In this document: positions 41,020 through 52,989 of the stretch, in pieces
Numbering within the stretch: position 1 is the first letter of the stretch
Layout: every line of letters begins with the position of its first letter
NCBI GenBank assembly: GCA_022829145.1
Contig: CM040751.1
Coordinates: 2,483,364 to 2,547,363, forward strand
Reading direction: 5' to 3'
Source of the DNA: Albula goreensis
Taxonomy: Eukaryota; Chordata; Actinopteri; Albuliformes; Albulidae
Length of the DNA stretch: 64,000 nucleotides
Translations under genes and position numbers: made by a program
The notes under the pieces: generated by a model
Database searches by the model: none
Seen by the model: only the letters and a program-made list of their open reading frames with translations
What the model was told of the DNA's origin: nothing

Positions 41020-41920
41020 TCTAGGTTACAGTGTGTAACTGCGTAAGGGATCTCTCTGGGTTACAGTGTGTAACTGCATAAGGGATCTCTCATGGTTACA
41101 GTGTGTAACTGCATAAGGGATCTCTCATGGTTACAGTGTGTAACTGCATAAGGGATCTCTCATGGTTACAGTGTGTAACTGCATAAGGGATCTCTAATGG
41201 TTACAGTGTGTAACTGCATAAGGGATCTCTCATGGTTACAGTGTGTAACTGCATAAGGGATCTCTCTGGGTTACAGTGTGTAACTGCATAAGGGATCTCT
41301 CTGGGTTACAGTGTGTAACTGCATAAGGGATCTCTAATGGTTACAGTGTGTAACTGAATAAGGGATCTATCATGGTTACAGTGTGTAACTGCATAAGGGA
41401 TCTCTATGGGTTACAGTGTGTAACTGCATAAGGGATCTCTAATGGTTACAGTGTGTAACTGCATAAGGGATCTCTCTGGGTTACAGTGTGTAACTGCATA
41501 AGGGATCTCTAATGGTTACAGTGTGTAACTGAATAAGGGATCTCTCATGGTTACAGTGTGTAACTGCATAAGGGATCTCTAATGGTTACAGTGTGTAACT
41601 GCATAAGGGATCTCTCTGGGTTATAGTGTGTAACTGCATAAGGGATCTCTAATGGTTACAGTGTGTAACTGCATAAGGGATCTCTCATGGTTACAGGGTG
41701 TAACTGCATAAGGGATCTCTAATGGTTACAGTGTGTAACTGCATAAGGGATCTCTCTGGGTTACAGTGTGTAACTGCATAAGGGATCTCTCTGGGTTACA
41801 GTGTGTAACTGCATAAGGGATCTCTAATGGTTACAGTGTGTAACTGAATAAGGGATCTCTCTGGGTTACAGTGTGTAACTGCATAAGGGATCTCTAATGG
41901 TTACAGTGTGTAATATCATA
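41020..41920. repeat. Minisatellite, 35-bp unit
   Basis: GGTTACAGTGTGTAACTGCA plus TAAGGGATCTCTCTG repeats about 25 times. The main variation is CTCTGGG, CTCATGG or CTAATGG at the junction. GTTACAGTGTGTAAC is an imperfect palindrome within every unit. Confidence 0.95.
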
Positions 41921-42499
41921 AGGTATACTAACTGATCTAACTTGTCTGATACAAAGAGCAGGGGTACTTTGTGACATATACTGTGGATTTACTGAATAAA
42001 GGTGAATAAATATGCTATCTGCATTCAGGTCTGCTGTGTTTCTGTGAGTGTAAACTATATATACAGTAGATAGTATTTCTAACAGGTAACTAGCTTCACC
42101 TAGCATTTCATAACCGATTTAACATTGAAACATCCAGAGCATGTACTGTCCCGGGCCTGTGAGATAAACGTCCAATACACTCTGTGCCAATTACACCTGT
42201 ATCAGTGAGGGAGAGCAGGAAGGACGTAGCTTACTTAAGTAGTTTTATTTAGTTTCTGTGCTTTCGTCCTTGTTTATTTTTTTTTGTCTGCGAGGGTGTC
42301 AACAGTAATGTGACATCCTGTGTGAAGGTGGATGATTTATTGGACTGTCCACCGCAGGGTGCCCCGGGCCCTTCAGCTCCTCCCTGGACCGGCCCACTGT
42401 GACCTTGGAAACTGTGTCTCGGAAACGGTGCGCGCACGTGGCCGGTGAGCGCCCCTCATAACGCAGTCTACTGTATGGGAGTGGCAGAGAGGGAGAACA

Positions 42500-42660
42500 G
42501 CTGTGATAGAGGGAGGGAGGGAGGGAGGGAAAGAGGGCGGGAGGGAGTAAGGTGCAGAGAGACAGAGGGGGAGGGAGAGAGGGAGGGGGGATGGAGGCAA
42601 GAATGGGGGAGGGTGGGGAGGATATAAAAGGAAAAGAGAGTTTGGGTTTAGAGTTTGAGG
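42500..42660. repeat. Polypurine tract (GGGA)n-rich
   Basis: GAGGGAGGGAGGGAGGGAAA and related sequence with few pyrimidines, just upstream of a TATA-like box. Confidence 0.8.
42623..42629 (+). promoter_or_regulatory. TATA-like box, plus strand
   Basis: TATAAAA within GAGGATATAAAAGGAAAAG. If used, transcription would start near 42,655 and run right, opposite to scn4b and scn2b. Confidence 0.35.
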
Positions 42661-43611
42661 AGACCGCACTCAGAAAGGAGGCAGGTAGACGCCAGGACAC
42701 GGGCTGCGGCTCGGACCAGACGAGCGAGAGCAGAGACCCGATCCAACTCGAAAACCACTGCAGCGTTTCGCTGATCACCAGACTGCCTAGGACTACACCA
42801 CACTTTCTGCTGTAGTTCCTTAGTCTAATATGCTGCTGTAGTCTTTTTGGACTAACCAGGACTGTGCTGAAACACTCCTTCAAGGGAGAAAACTTAGGGA
42901 AGTTAAATGAAAAAAAGGGAGAGAGGTAGAGAGCAGGAGGAGGAGACAGAGCACTGAACTGAGCTGAAAAAGCAGGAGAGCAGCATGGCTCTCCTCGTCT
43001 GCAGAGTGGGGTGAAGGAGCAAACCTCTGTGGCAGTGTGAGACAGGGGACATGGCTGGGGGAGAAGGAGCAGTGGAGTCTAATGTATCTCAAGAGCTCAG
43101 CACTGACCTGGCGCGGTCTCTCTGTTTGTCTCTCTTCTCTCCCGTCCTCTCTCTCCCTCAGTCATTCTATCCTTCTCTCCTGTCCTGCACCTTCTTTCTC
43201 TCGTTTTCCTCTCCAGTTCAGAAGAGGAAACAGAGAGAAAGAGGGAACAAGACAAAGAAAAATAGAGAGGGAGAGTGACAGAAACTCCCTCCGCAGAGAG
43301 AGTGCAGTTTGATGTTTGCGCTCTCTCTAAATGCAGAACGTAAGAAAGTGCTGGTCTTGTTCTCCTCATTGTTGTGTGCAATCAGTGACCTCAGTCGTCC
43401 CAACAAGAACTCCGGCTTTCAGGGAGAGTGCCTGCCTCTCTCGCCCTCCCTCTCCCTGTTCCTCTCTCTCTCCCTCCCTCTCTCCCCCTCTCCCTCACTG
43501 CTCTGCGAGTGAGTGGAGTGGGGGAGCAAGCTCGGATGAGGAGGATGAGGAAATGAGCAGGCCGATGAGTCGATAGGGGAGGAAGTGGCCGTCTGTCTCC
43601 TCACCGCCGGG

Positions 43612-43623
43612 ATGGACCTGACG
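43612..43623 (+). CDS. Possible first coding exon (Met-Asp-Leu-Thr) of an unknown plus-strand gene
   Basis: ATG in the context ACCGCCGGGATGG, close to the Kozak consensus, is followed four codons later by a good donor ACG|GTAAGG. It sits about 1 kb after a TATA box. No downstream exon could be assigned, so this may be a non-coding transcript or chance. Confidence 0.25.
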
Positions 43624-43629
43624 GTAAGG

Positions 43630-46050
43630 GCCTCCCGGACCCCGCCGCACCACGCAGACGCACTGCGCAGACGCAGGCATGTCTGGCATACTGCACCCAA
43701 CAGCACCGACTCTCTCGGGGCAGCTACGCACTGCCACGTCTGTGCTTGCGCTAACCTCCGACTTACTTTCCACCGCTTTTACTCTCTTTGAATTCGATCC
43801 AAAAATCTATTGAGATGTTCTTAAATCTAATTATGGTAAATATAATTCTCATATTTGTTCATCCTGTAAAGAAAAAGATTTAGTTGCGGCTGCAGGTGTT
43901 GCAAAGCCATTGACCCAAATTATGTCAAATTATGTCAAAATGGTCAGTGCTTGAGCCACCCTGCCTTTGTGCAGAAGTTTACAGGTTTTAACTGATTTGC
44001 AAAGTTAAACTGCAATGTTTCTTCAGCAGTTTTACTTTCATTTTAGCAGAGCACAACCAAACAGTGTCAAACCAAAAATTAGTGATCCCTGGCCACCCAG
44101 TCAGCCAGACTGTAACATGTACACAATCACAGTTGGCAGGGTGAACAAAAACACTTTTCGGAAGGAACTAGAGACAATGCTTTAACAATGTTTAGTCCTG
44201 CAGAGCATGATGGGATATCTAATGATGCCTTACCCGATCTAAGAAAAGTGTGGTACATCCCTGGATGAAACAATTCATAGTTTCTCTCAGTTTAAACTTT
44301 ATAGTTTAAAACATGACAATAATTTCCCCACTGACACACAAAACTAATGCATATTTTACATATAGATTTTTGTTTTTTTAGTAATATTTTCCCTTCCTCT
44401 TCCTTGAAATAAAACTCTGAGCAGATTAACTGGGAGAGGAGCTCCGGCTGTCTCTGGCTAAGATCAGGCAAGGGTGGCTGGCGGCTGCTTTTGATGAACT
44501 TACAATTTCACATTCTAGTTGCGCTCTAAGTCCAGCTAAAGTGTAGCATGTACAATATGAGTGGTTCCGCTGTAAACATTATTGAATTACGGAGCATTTA
44601 CCTTGAGTTTATCACTCACTGGGCATGATCTCAGGTTTGATTTTGTTGTACTCCTGTGGTGGTTTCTCAGCTGCACTATGTATGGCTTGCGCTAACGTGC
44701 TAATGTTGGCTTCACCGTGTATGGGTAAGGGTTTGCGATAACATGCTAATTTTGATGGCACGGGTGCATGGGTGAGGTTTGCGCTACAATGCTAACGTAG
44801 CTACAGTATGTATGGGTGAAGTTTGTGCTAACGTGCTAATGTTGGCTACACAATGTATGTGTGAGGTGTGCGATAATGCGTTGATGTTGGTTGCACTATG
44901 TATGGGTGAGGCTTTGAATCATTCTTATTAGCAGAGACAGAAGAGCAGAAGTCAGGCTGGAATTGTGCCCGATTTGAGGTCTGATGGGAGCTGTCCATAT
45001 GGGTTTGTTTCCTGTACGCAGTCGCGCTGTTCTTTGGGAGAGCTCCAACATGAACGCTGAGGTTCAGGCAGGGGCCATGTCATCCTCAGAGAGAGCCATT
45101 GTGTTGTTCCCAGCATGGAGACACTCAAAACATTCATAGATCTCATTGTTTACAATGGGAGTCATGGGATAGCAATTAACCATGTGTGTTGTACTCTGTG
45201 ATTAAGCTTATTGTTGTGTAACTCCTGTGTGTGTGTGTGTGTGTGCTGTAATCAGTGGTTAAGCTTGCTGTTGTGCAACTCTGCTGTGTGTGTGTGTGTA
45301 TGTGTGTGTTTACTCGCTGTTTAACCATGTCAGAGGCCGAAGACTGTGGTCGTTGATCTTATTCTGGCTGTCTCATTAGTACATTAAGCTTACAGGGATG
45401 TTTTAAAATGGCGTCAAGCTTGCAAAGATATTCATTTTCTTTTGGGAATGGCCTGTGGCTTCCTCGGACTGGCTGTTCATTTGATAGGCACTCTTTTCCA
45501 GAATAAGTTTCAAGGTTAACATAACAGTATACTATGGTATACAGTAATGCAAGGAAAGGACAAAGTTAATATTGGAATATAATTTTGATGGTAATTTCAT
45601 GCCCCCTACAGTAGAGTTCTATCCTTATCACGATGTGAATGACCTGTAACTAGTTTCCATTTCTGTTTAGTGTGCATCTTGTCAGTGGATCGCGAGCAGA
45701 GACTCATCGGCTGCATTGTGGTGTCATGGCCAGCGAATGACCGGACAGCTTATAAAATTTTTTTGATTAGCTGTTATCTACATCGACACCAAGTAGCAAT
45801 GAAGCCTCTTCAAAAAGCTAAAAGACCAGATTATTTCATTTACCAATCAATGCTATTAACCTATTAATGATAGTCTGAGAGAATACAAATGAACAAATTT
45901 CAGAAAATACTTAATATATAATAATTTATATATTCATAAACAGGAGGTCCCATTTAATGGTTGCAACTTAAACTGCTGCTGACACATATTTTTCCTGTGT
46001 GTATTCTGTATTTATGTGCATTCAGCAAGTATCACTGGGCTTTCATGTTG
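43630..46050. other. Intergenic sequence with weak repeats
   Basis: Includes four loosely similar 55-65 bp copies containing GCTAACGTGCTAATGTTGGC and TGTATGGGTGAGG at about 44,640-44,910, and TG runs near 45,227 and 45,285. No coding exon recognised. Confidence 0.55.
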
Positions 46051-46054
46051 AATT

Positions 46055-46800
46055 TCATCAAATCGGCCATTCAGAAACAACGTGCATCAAACGTTAATTG
46101 ACAAAGATGTAAAACCTGGTGTAAGGAGCACAAGATGGGGAGCTCTCAGCAGTGGGAAAACGTGCTATGGAGAACGCCAAAGAAACCCTTCAAACTGCCT
46201 TCAAAATGTCTGTTCCCAACTGTTAAGCGTGGTGTTGGATCTGTAGTCGTATCTCTTGGGAGTAATTGGGTCCAATAGTTGGTCTGCATGGCCACAGAAC
46301 AACCCAGGAATATGAAGCCCTTTTGCAAGACCGAGTGTGGCCTATGGTTCAAACTCCGTTCCCTCATATGGTCCCCATGTACCCCGTATGGCCCCATACG
46401 CGTGGTTAAACGCATTCAGGGGTGGTTTCATCAACACCGGGATGAAGTCGTGCACCTCCCGTTGCCTCCACAATCACCAGTTCTTAACATCATGAAGTCG
46501 GGTCAACCAGAATCTGCCCTCTCAGAGATCTGGAGGGTTGTCTCCACAATCACCAGTTCTTAACATCATCAAACTTTTATGAGTGCAGAGCGTCAAGCCG
46601 AATCTGCCTCTTTCACCCCTCAGAAATCTGGAGGGTTGGCGTAGCATCCTGCCACACACAGCTGAGAGCTAGTGTGCACTTCTGAAAGTTAAGGGTTAGA
46701 GGTACCTCTGATATTGCACAAGCCATTAATCTGGATGTTTTATATAGGAGTGGACCTTTTTAAATAAATTGAAATGTGTCAACCATAGGTGTAATTTATG
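46055..46800 (+). mobile_element. Decayed Tc1/mariner-like transposase remnant
   Basis: Conceptual translation shows VKRGVGSVVVSLGS (compare the GGGSVMVWGC motif of Tc1 transposases), then GWFHQHRDEVVHLPLPPQSP and VLNIM. The usual SPDLN has become SPVLN, and the frame is lost before the final acidic residue of the catalytic triad would appear. A CACAATCACCAGTTCTTAAC segment is duplicated at about 46,468 and 46,545. It cannot encode an active enzyme. Confidence 0.75.
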
Positions 46801-47669
46801 CTGGGGACATGTCCCCACCACTTTTTGTTGTGGCCCATTTCTTTCCCACCAGCCTTTAGTTAGTTGAAATCCGTCGTCGCCTCCAGCACTTTTTAAAACA
46901 AACTGACGCCCATTGTGTCAACTGACACAATGATTAAAATGCCTTTTTTTCATTCTGTGGTTCCCTTTTCAATGCAGTTAGTTAAGAAATAAATAATATT
47001 TTACTGTCTTAATCACATGAGTGTTTTAATAAAACATTGGAAACAAACATATTTTTTTATCAAGTTTATTTGGAAACATGTGGATGATCATAGGTCATTT
47101 TCAGTGATTCTTAGTGAAACAGTGTGCAGCACAAGCATGTTGGCCTCCCATCCCCATGGGGGCGCCACACAGAAAAAAATTCTGCAGTAACAGCATTCAT
47201 GCATGGGTACACAGAGACAACCACAAACAGGAGCTGGGTCCTCCGCTATTCCAACATTTGCAATATTCTAATACTGTTGGTTCTCTTTAGCATCTCTTTG
47301 TCCCAGGTCTCCTCAATGTGTTACATATCAGTTTACATGAGTGCAAAACTGACTCACACCAGCCCCTGACACTTTCAATTTCCTCCAAAAGTATGTTTAT
47401 ATTAAATACTGGTATGCAAGACATTTGAAATTACTGGTGCTCTGACAAAAATATCAGATTTGTAGATAAATCAACACGAGTATATTGTTTTATGCTTAGA
47501 GGCTGTACCTGGAAATGTGTCAACATCCTTCATTGTAACGGTTGATATCAATTGCTCCTTTCCGAAGTTGATTTTGTGAATCTTAGTGCACTGATGGACT
47601 GTCTGTTAGCTACAGTAACCCAGTAACGGACAGACAGGTAGGTTCACTGTTAGCTGGGTCAGCTCCAAC

Positions 47670-48000
47670 GTATGTTCAGGAATTTTTATGCAGACATTTT
47701 ATGTACTTAGATAAGGCCTTCGTAGTTTTGGCCCGTAAACTTTGGAACAGCCCTCCTTATAATATCAGGTCCGCTAGGTCAGTGGCATCGTTTAAGTCTC
47801 CTAAAATCGTATTTGCACTGGCTTGCCTTTCCCAAGTTTTAGACCGATGTTTCAGTATGGTTTTATACGTTTTAGTATGGTTTTGTTTGTCTGACTGTTT
47901 TGTGTGTGTGTCATGTTCTCTGTTCTGCTGTGAAGCACTTTTTGCTGTGGCTTGGAAAGTGCTATATAAATAAAGTTATGATTATTATTATTACCATTAT
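47670..48000 (+). mobile_element. LINE 3' end fragment (L2/Rex-type)
   Basis: FVVLARKLWNSPPYNIRSAR followed by SVASFKSPKI resembles the C-terminal end of fish non-LTR retrotransposon proteins (KLWNSLP..IR.A.S...FKS.LKT). It ends with AAAGTGCTATATAAATAAAG and a TTATGATTATTATTATTA tail, common for such elements. Confidence 0.7.
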
Positions 48001-48299
48001 TGTTAGCTACAGTAAAACAGTAACGGACAGACAGGAGGGCAGGTTAACTGTTAGCTACAGTAAAGGCCAGCTGGATAACCGCAGCCTGTGAGGTAGTCCT
48101 GCAATTTCATCAAACCTACAAGAACAAAATCCAAGAGTGCGTGATGTCATTCATTTACGTGTATGCTGTCTGTCTGATAGGTCAGAAACAATAAGAACAC
48201 TGTATGCGTACAAGGGACGAAGCAACCTGCTCTGGTCAACTATCATATTACAAGGCTTGTTCATAGCCCCCACTGGAACTGACCACGTTAAAGTATTAG

Positions 48300-48735
48300 G
48301 TCAGGCTGCCTGCTTTTGGCTGTTACGCTCTGTGATGACAGGCTGCCTCTTATTGGCTGTCAGGTTCAGTGATGACAGGCTGCCTCTTATTGGCTGTTAT
48401 GTTCAGTGATGACAGGCTGCCTCTTATTGGCTGTTAGGTTCAGTGATGACAGGCTGCCTCTTATTGGCTGTTAGGTTCAGTGATGATAGGCTGCCTCTAA
48501 TTGGCTGTTAGGTTCAGTAATGACAGGCTGCCTCTTATTGGCTGTTAGGTTCAGTGATGACAGGCTGCCTCTAATTGGCTGTTAGGTTCAGTAATGACAG
48601 GCTGCCTCTAATTGGCTGTTAGGTTCAGTAATGACAGGCTGCCTCTTATTGGCTGTTAGGTTCAGTAATGACAGGCTGCCTCTTATTGGCTGTTAGGTTC
48701 AGTGATGACAGGATGCCTCCTATTGGCTGCTGTAC
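48300..48735. repeat. Minisatellite, 37-bp unit with inverted CCAAT cores
   Basis: TGATGACAGGCTGCCTCTTA plus TTGGCTGTTAGGTTCAG repeats about eleven times. Each unit contains ATTGGCTG, the reverse complement of a CCAAT box. Confidence 0.95.
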
Positions 48736-48739
48736 ATTG

Positions 48740-51700
48740 AGGGCAGACTTAAAGGTGCTTTGAACATTCCGTTTTGTGATCAGGAGGGAGCAGAAGAAAG
48801 AGGAGGAAAGAATGAGCCACAGAGAACCACAGCAGTGGGAATACAAAGACTCAACAGCGTAAAGCAGCATCTCCCTGAGGAAGCTTATTTAATGATCTGC
48901 CATTGAGCAGCTCTACTCCCTACCTAGCTCTACCCTACTCCAGAGACCCTCTCTTTCCCAAGTTCAGCACTCTGGAGTCAGGCCAGTGTCAGGTGTAGAT
49001 GATTATAGCGCTCAATATCTAGGGCACATGGATGGAAATAATGTTACGTGCGTTCACGTGAACTCTATCCGCTTCCTATCCCATAATGCACCATGGAGCT
49101 CCGCACTGCTTCAAGGGGGAACGAAATTGGGTTTCCAGCCCTGAGAAATCTGCTTTCTGATTATTCTGCCCCTGGAAGGAGATTTCTCTAAGATTGTTCG
49201 AGCTCAGCGCTAATCAACGACTCTTCCCGGGAAGGGAAGTGATGTCATATTTCCATCACCAGTTGGTTAGAAATGGGTTCTTCTACATGTGCCCCCCAAC
49301 AGAGAGCTGAAATAATGAATCCCTAGGGTAGTCATACTGTAAATATTCTGTACGATTGATTAATCAATGTGTTAATTAGCTGTTAATTACAGAATGAAGT
49401 GGAAACTGAAGTATCCTTTCTAGGTGTTGGAAATCTAGCATTCATATAATTGGGTTCTCAGGTACACACCCATAACATAATCAAAGACATAATCAAATAT
49501 AACAACACCCACATTTAAACATCAAATACAGGAATAATAATACAATAATATTTGTCAGTGAAGTAACATCTTAACTCAGAATTATACCAATCAGAACACA
49601 AGCTTTTAAATGCAGAACAGAAACCACAGGGCATGAAAACAGAAACACATGCAGAAATTATTCAGTTACTTCAAAAAGTGGACAAATATATGAAGAGTGA
49701 ATCTGAGAAGAAAACAGAGAGGAAAATAACCTTTGGCAGTGAGCAAGTGACAAGAAGGCAGAAATATTTGACAGGGAAGGACACTGAGTGAGAGTACATA
49801 ACCCTGCAACAGACAGGCAGATCGTTCTCAGTCTGTCCCCTGGTTGAGTGCATATAGCTGGGCACTCTCAGTCACCGTGGGCCCAGGCTTTGGGCCTCCA
49901 AGTATCTCCTGTCAGTAACAGGTCAGTAAATCCACCTGCATACACAGTCAGTATCAGCTCTACACCTCCACTGCTTACATGCCCACTTACAACTTAAATA
50001 ACCGTACGAATGCACAAATAACTAGACACATTCTCTTGGATTATAGTGTGTGCATGGTAACCGTGCATGTATGTGTAACGATATGCGCTTGTGTGTTTGT
50101 GTTATGGATTCTTATCGTCTCCAGAGATTAGTGCTTAGTAATTCCTTGTGATGGCGGAAGTCTCGTTTGAGCCCTTCTTTGTCATTACTTTCTTCCTAAA
50201 CAGCATGACAGTGTGCCGCTGTGCTTTCGTTTCCCATCATTCCTGCGATTCACTGTCAAACTGTCTTTCAACCGATTTATCGTGCCTTCTCCTTCAGCTT
50301 TAAAATCAACAGTCCACATGAACACGCAATGGCATTTATCAAACACACCATATTTGGCCTTCAAAAAGCAGTCTGTGCTTAATTTTCCTGACTGCACATA
50401 TTTCATGTGATATTATCGCAATTTTCACGCATCAGTGCCCTGCTGAAAGTGGGTGGAGCAGATACCATAGAGCTTCCTAGGAGGCCTACCCCACACACAT
50501 GCCTGATGGTCTACGCAGCGCTGCTAATCTCTGAATCAAGGCATATTTGGTTATTTCACTGAAAGCTATATACGATGCCCTGAATTTCTGTAAAATGAAA
50601 TTATGGCATAACGTAATTGTCTTTACCATTCTGAAATCAAGACATCGACAGTATAATTACATATTCAACCCTAATTTATGCTACACTGCGGTGTGATATC
50701 TTTACAAAACATTCTCAATGTAAAAAAAGCCCAAGTTACTCTCATTCCAGACTCTACTCTTCTGTGAAAACTCAATTCATAAAATCTATATATGTGGTTT
50801 TACATCCAAACTTTCACCAATATGTTTCACAGTACTCCAAAGTTATAGTGTCTGACATATTGACTCAGACTGCCATCTTGTAAATGCAGTCATATATACG
50901 GCTGATTCTGGGAGCATGCAAACAGCCTGCTCCATGCGGCATAATAATTAACATCTCATTAATACTTCAAACCCTGTACATTTTAGAACATTGTCTACAA
51001 CTCTTCAATTAACACTGTATTACATGAGAACCATCTTATATGATCCCAAATTTAACATACACACTTTCCAAAGTAGACGAATTACACATAATTCCTATTT
51101 TCAACCGTCATGTGTATACAATATTAGATTTTTAAAGATCTTTAAAAATCTGAGAGCTGAACCAAACTGGTAAGAAACCTGGAAGTATCCTTTTAACTGT
51201 ATCACTGATGCAAAAGAATATGCATAAAACTGAAAAAATAACACATGACGTTGATTAAAAAATACTTGGAAATAGCAATTATGGTAGGATAAAGGGACAT
51301 TTAGTTTGTAGGAACCGTAGTTTTAGCACCTCTGATAAAAATACTTCTTAGAAAATTGGCATGAAAAAGCTAGTTCACCAAAAGCTTCACACTGATGAGT
51401 GTACAAAAGCCATTTTACGACACAAACAAATGATTAGTCAGTCAAAATAGCTGAAGAAAAAGGACAGTCTATAAAAGCTATGGCTAGCTGGTCATAAGTA
51501 TTTAGCTTTGTATCATTTTTTTTCATCACCAATGCAAAAAGGAGATCATTGAAATGAAACAAACTATACTTTCCAATGATGGTGAAAATTGCAAATGAAC
51601 CTTCCCAACCTAATTTGTGCATGTAGAATAGAGGAGCAGAGATTTGCTTGGTGTGACTCAGTAGAAATAATGGTACCAGCCTACTCCTTTGTGTCTGTTA

Positions 51701-52700
51701 CAGTTAAACTGCACTTTCTGAGATACAGAACCAAGAGTGTTTCGATTCCATTAATCGCCATTCCAAAGGAATTCATATCTCTGAGGTTCTGTTGCACAAA
51801 AGACAGACCATGAATAACATGGTACTAATGGATACTTTCTCTGCCTTCAGGGCCAAACTTTGCCCTTCATAATAACTATCCTGCCAAGAGCATTCTGAGT
51901 CGGCCGCCTCAATCAGTGCCAGCATGAAAAAACATTATATATAGAAGTGTTGCTTTTTGTGAATTTCTAATATTTATCAACTATCAATTAGCTTGTTGTT
52001 TTGGATACAGTTACTCATATCATCATGTTATTTTAGTTTTGTATTGACAAAAACATCTACTTCATTGAATTTTCATTTGTCCTGTTGACATGCGTATCTA
52101 TCGTAATAATATCATTGAGAATGTCAAACTGCCTACAGCAACAGAGAGAGAAAAGGAAACTGCGAAAAGCAACAGAGCCTACAGCATAGCCTATTGTGTA
52201 TGCCTTATGTGTGCTGATGACTAGTTTTAGGGCGGGCGGTGATATTTGGGCTCAATGATAAAAATAATGGCTCTCACCCAGTACGACTTGGTTCCCTTTG
52301 TTCCTTCTGCGGGGGCCGTTTCAGAAGAACTGGATAGTTTGCAAACGTTGCAACACTAGAATGGATTGCAAGGTCAGTGGTCACTCTTCCACAGTTTCCT
52401 GTGCTCAGAGGGGTAAATCTTGTTTTCTTTGGCACCCAAGCTTGACCAATATTTTAAGCTAACTAAATGACATTCTATGAGTTAAATGATTTTGAATTTG
52501 CAGATATGGCCCAGAGAGAAGGTTTAGTTTGCATGGAGGAGAGCGAAGAGGACAAATATGGGGACAGTACAGACAGTACAGTCATAACTTCAGTATAATT
52601 GTATAATTCACATTACTGACAAGGTGTGGTAAATTTGTAAGGCCCAAAAAGAAAGAGAAGAAACAAATAACAGCCAAAGGAAGGGAATGGGACAGATGAC
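48740..52700. other. Intergenic, increasingly AT-rich; no gene recognised
   Basis: Unique sequence without long open frames or clear exons. From about 49.3 kb it is noticeably AT-rich. Confidence 0.55.
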
Positions 52701-52721
52701 AGAGAGGACCGCAGGAGAGTA

Positions 52722-52980
52722 ACCCTAACTCTAAGGTTTAGGGGTTAGGTTTAGGGTTAGGGGTTAGAGTTAGGGTTAGGGTTAGGGTTAGGGGTTAGGG
52801 TTAAGGGTTAAGGGTTAGGGTTAGTGGTTAGGGGTTAGGGGTTAGGGTTAGGGTTAGGGGTTAGGGTCAAGGGTTAGTGGTTAGGGTTAAGGGTTAGTGG
52901 TTAGGGTTAAGGGTTAGGGGTTAGTGGTTAGGGTTAGTGGTTAGGGTAAGGGTTAGGGGTTAGGGGTAAGGGTTAGGGTA
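52722..52980. repeat. Interstitial telomere-like (TTAGGG)n array
   Basis: Starts TAACCCTAAC, then runs as TTAGGG, TTAGGGG, TTAAGGG and TTAGTGG variants for about 250 bp on the plus strand. Several exact consecutive TTAGGG copies are present near 52,780. Confidence 0.93.
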
Positions 52981-52989
52981 TGACTAGGG

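Noticed and set aside
43097-43773. Several 60-95 codon frames on both strands in CT/GA-rich DNA
   Set aside because: Low-complexity Ser/Leu/Pro or Arg/Glu runs with no domain; expected from polypurine-polypyrimidine sequence.
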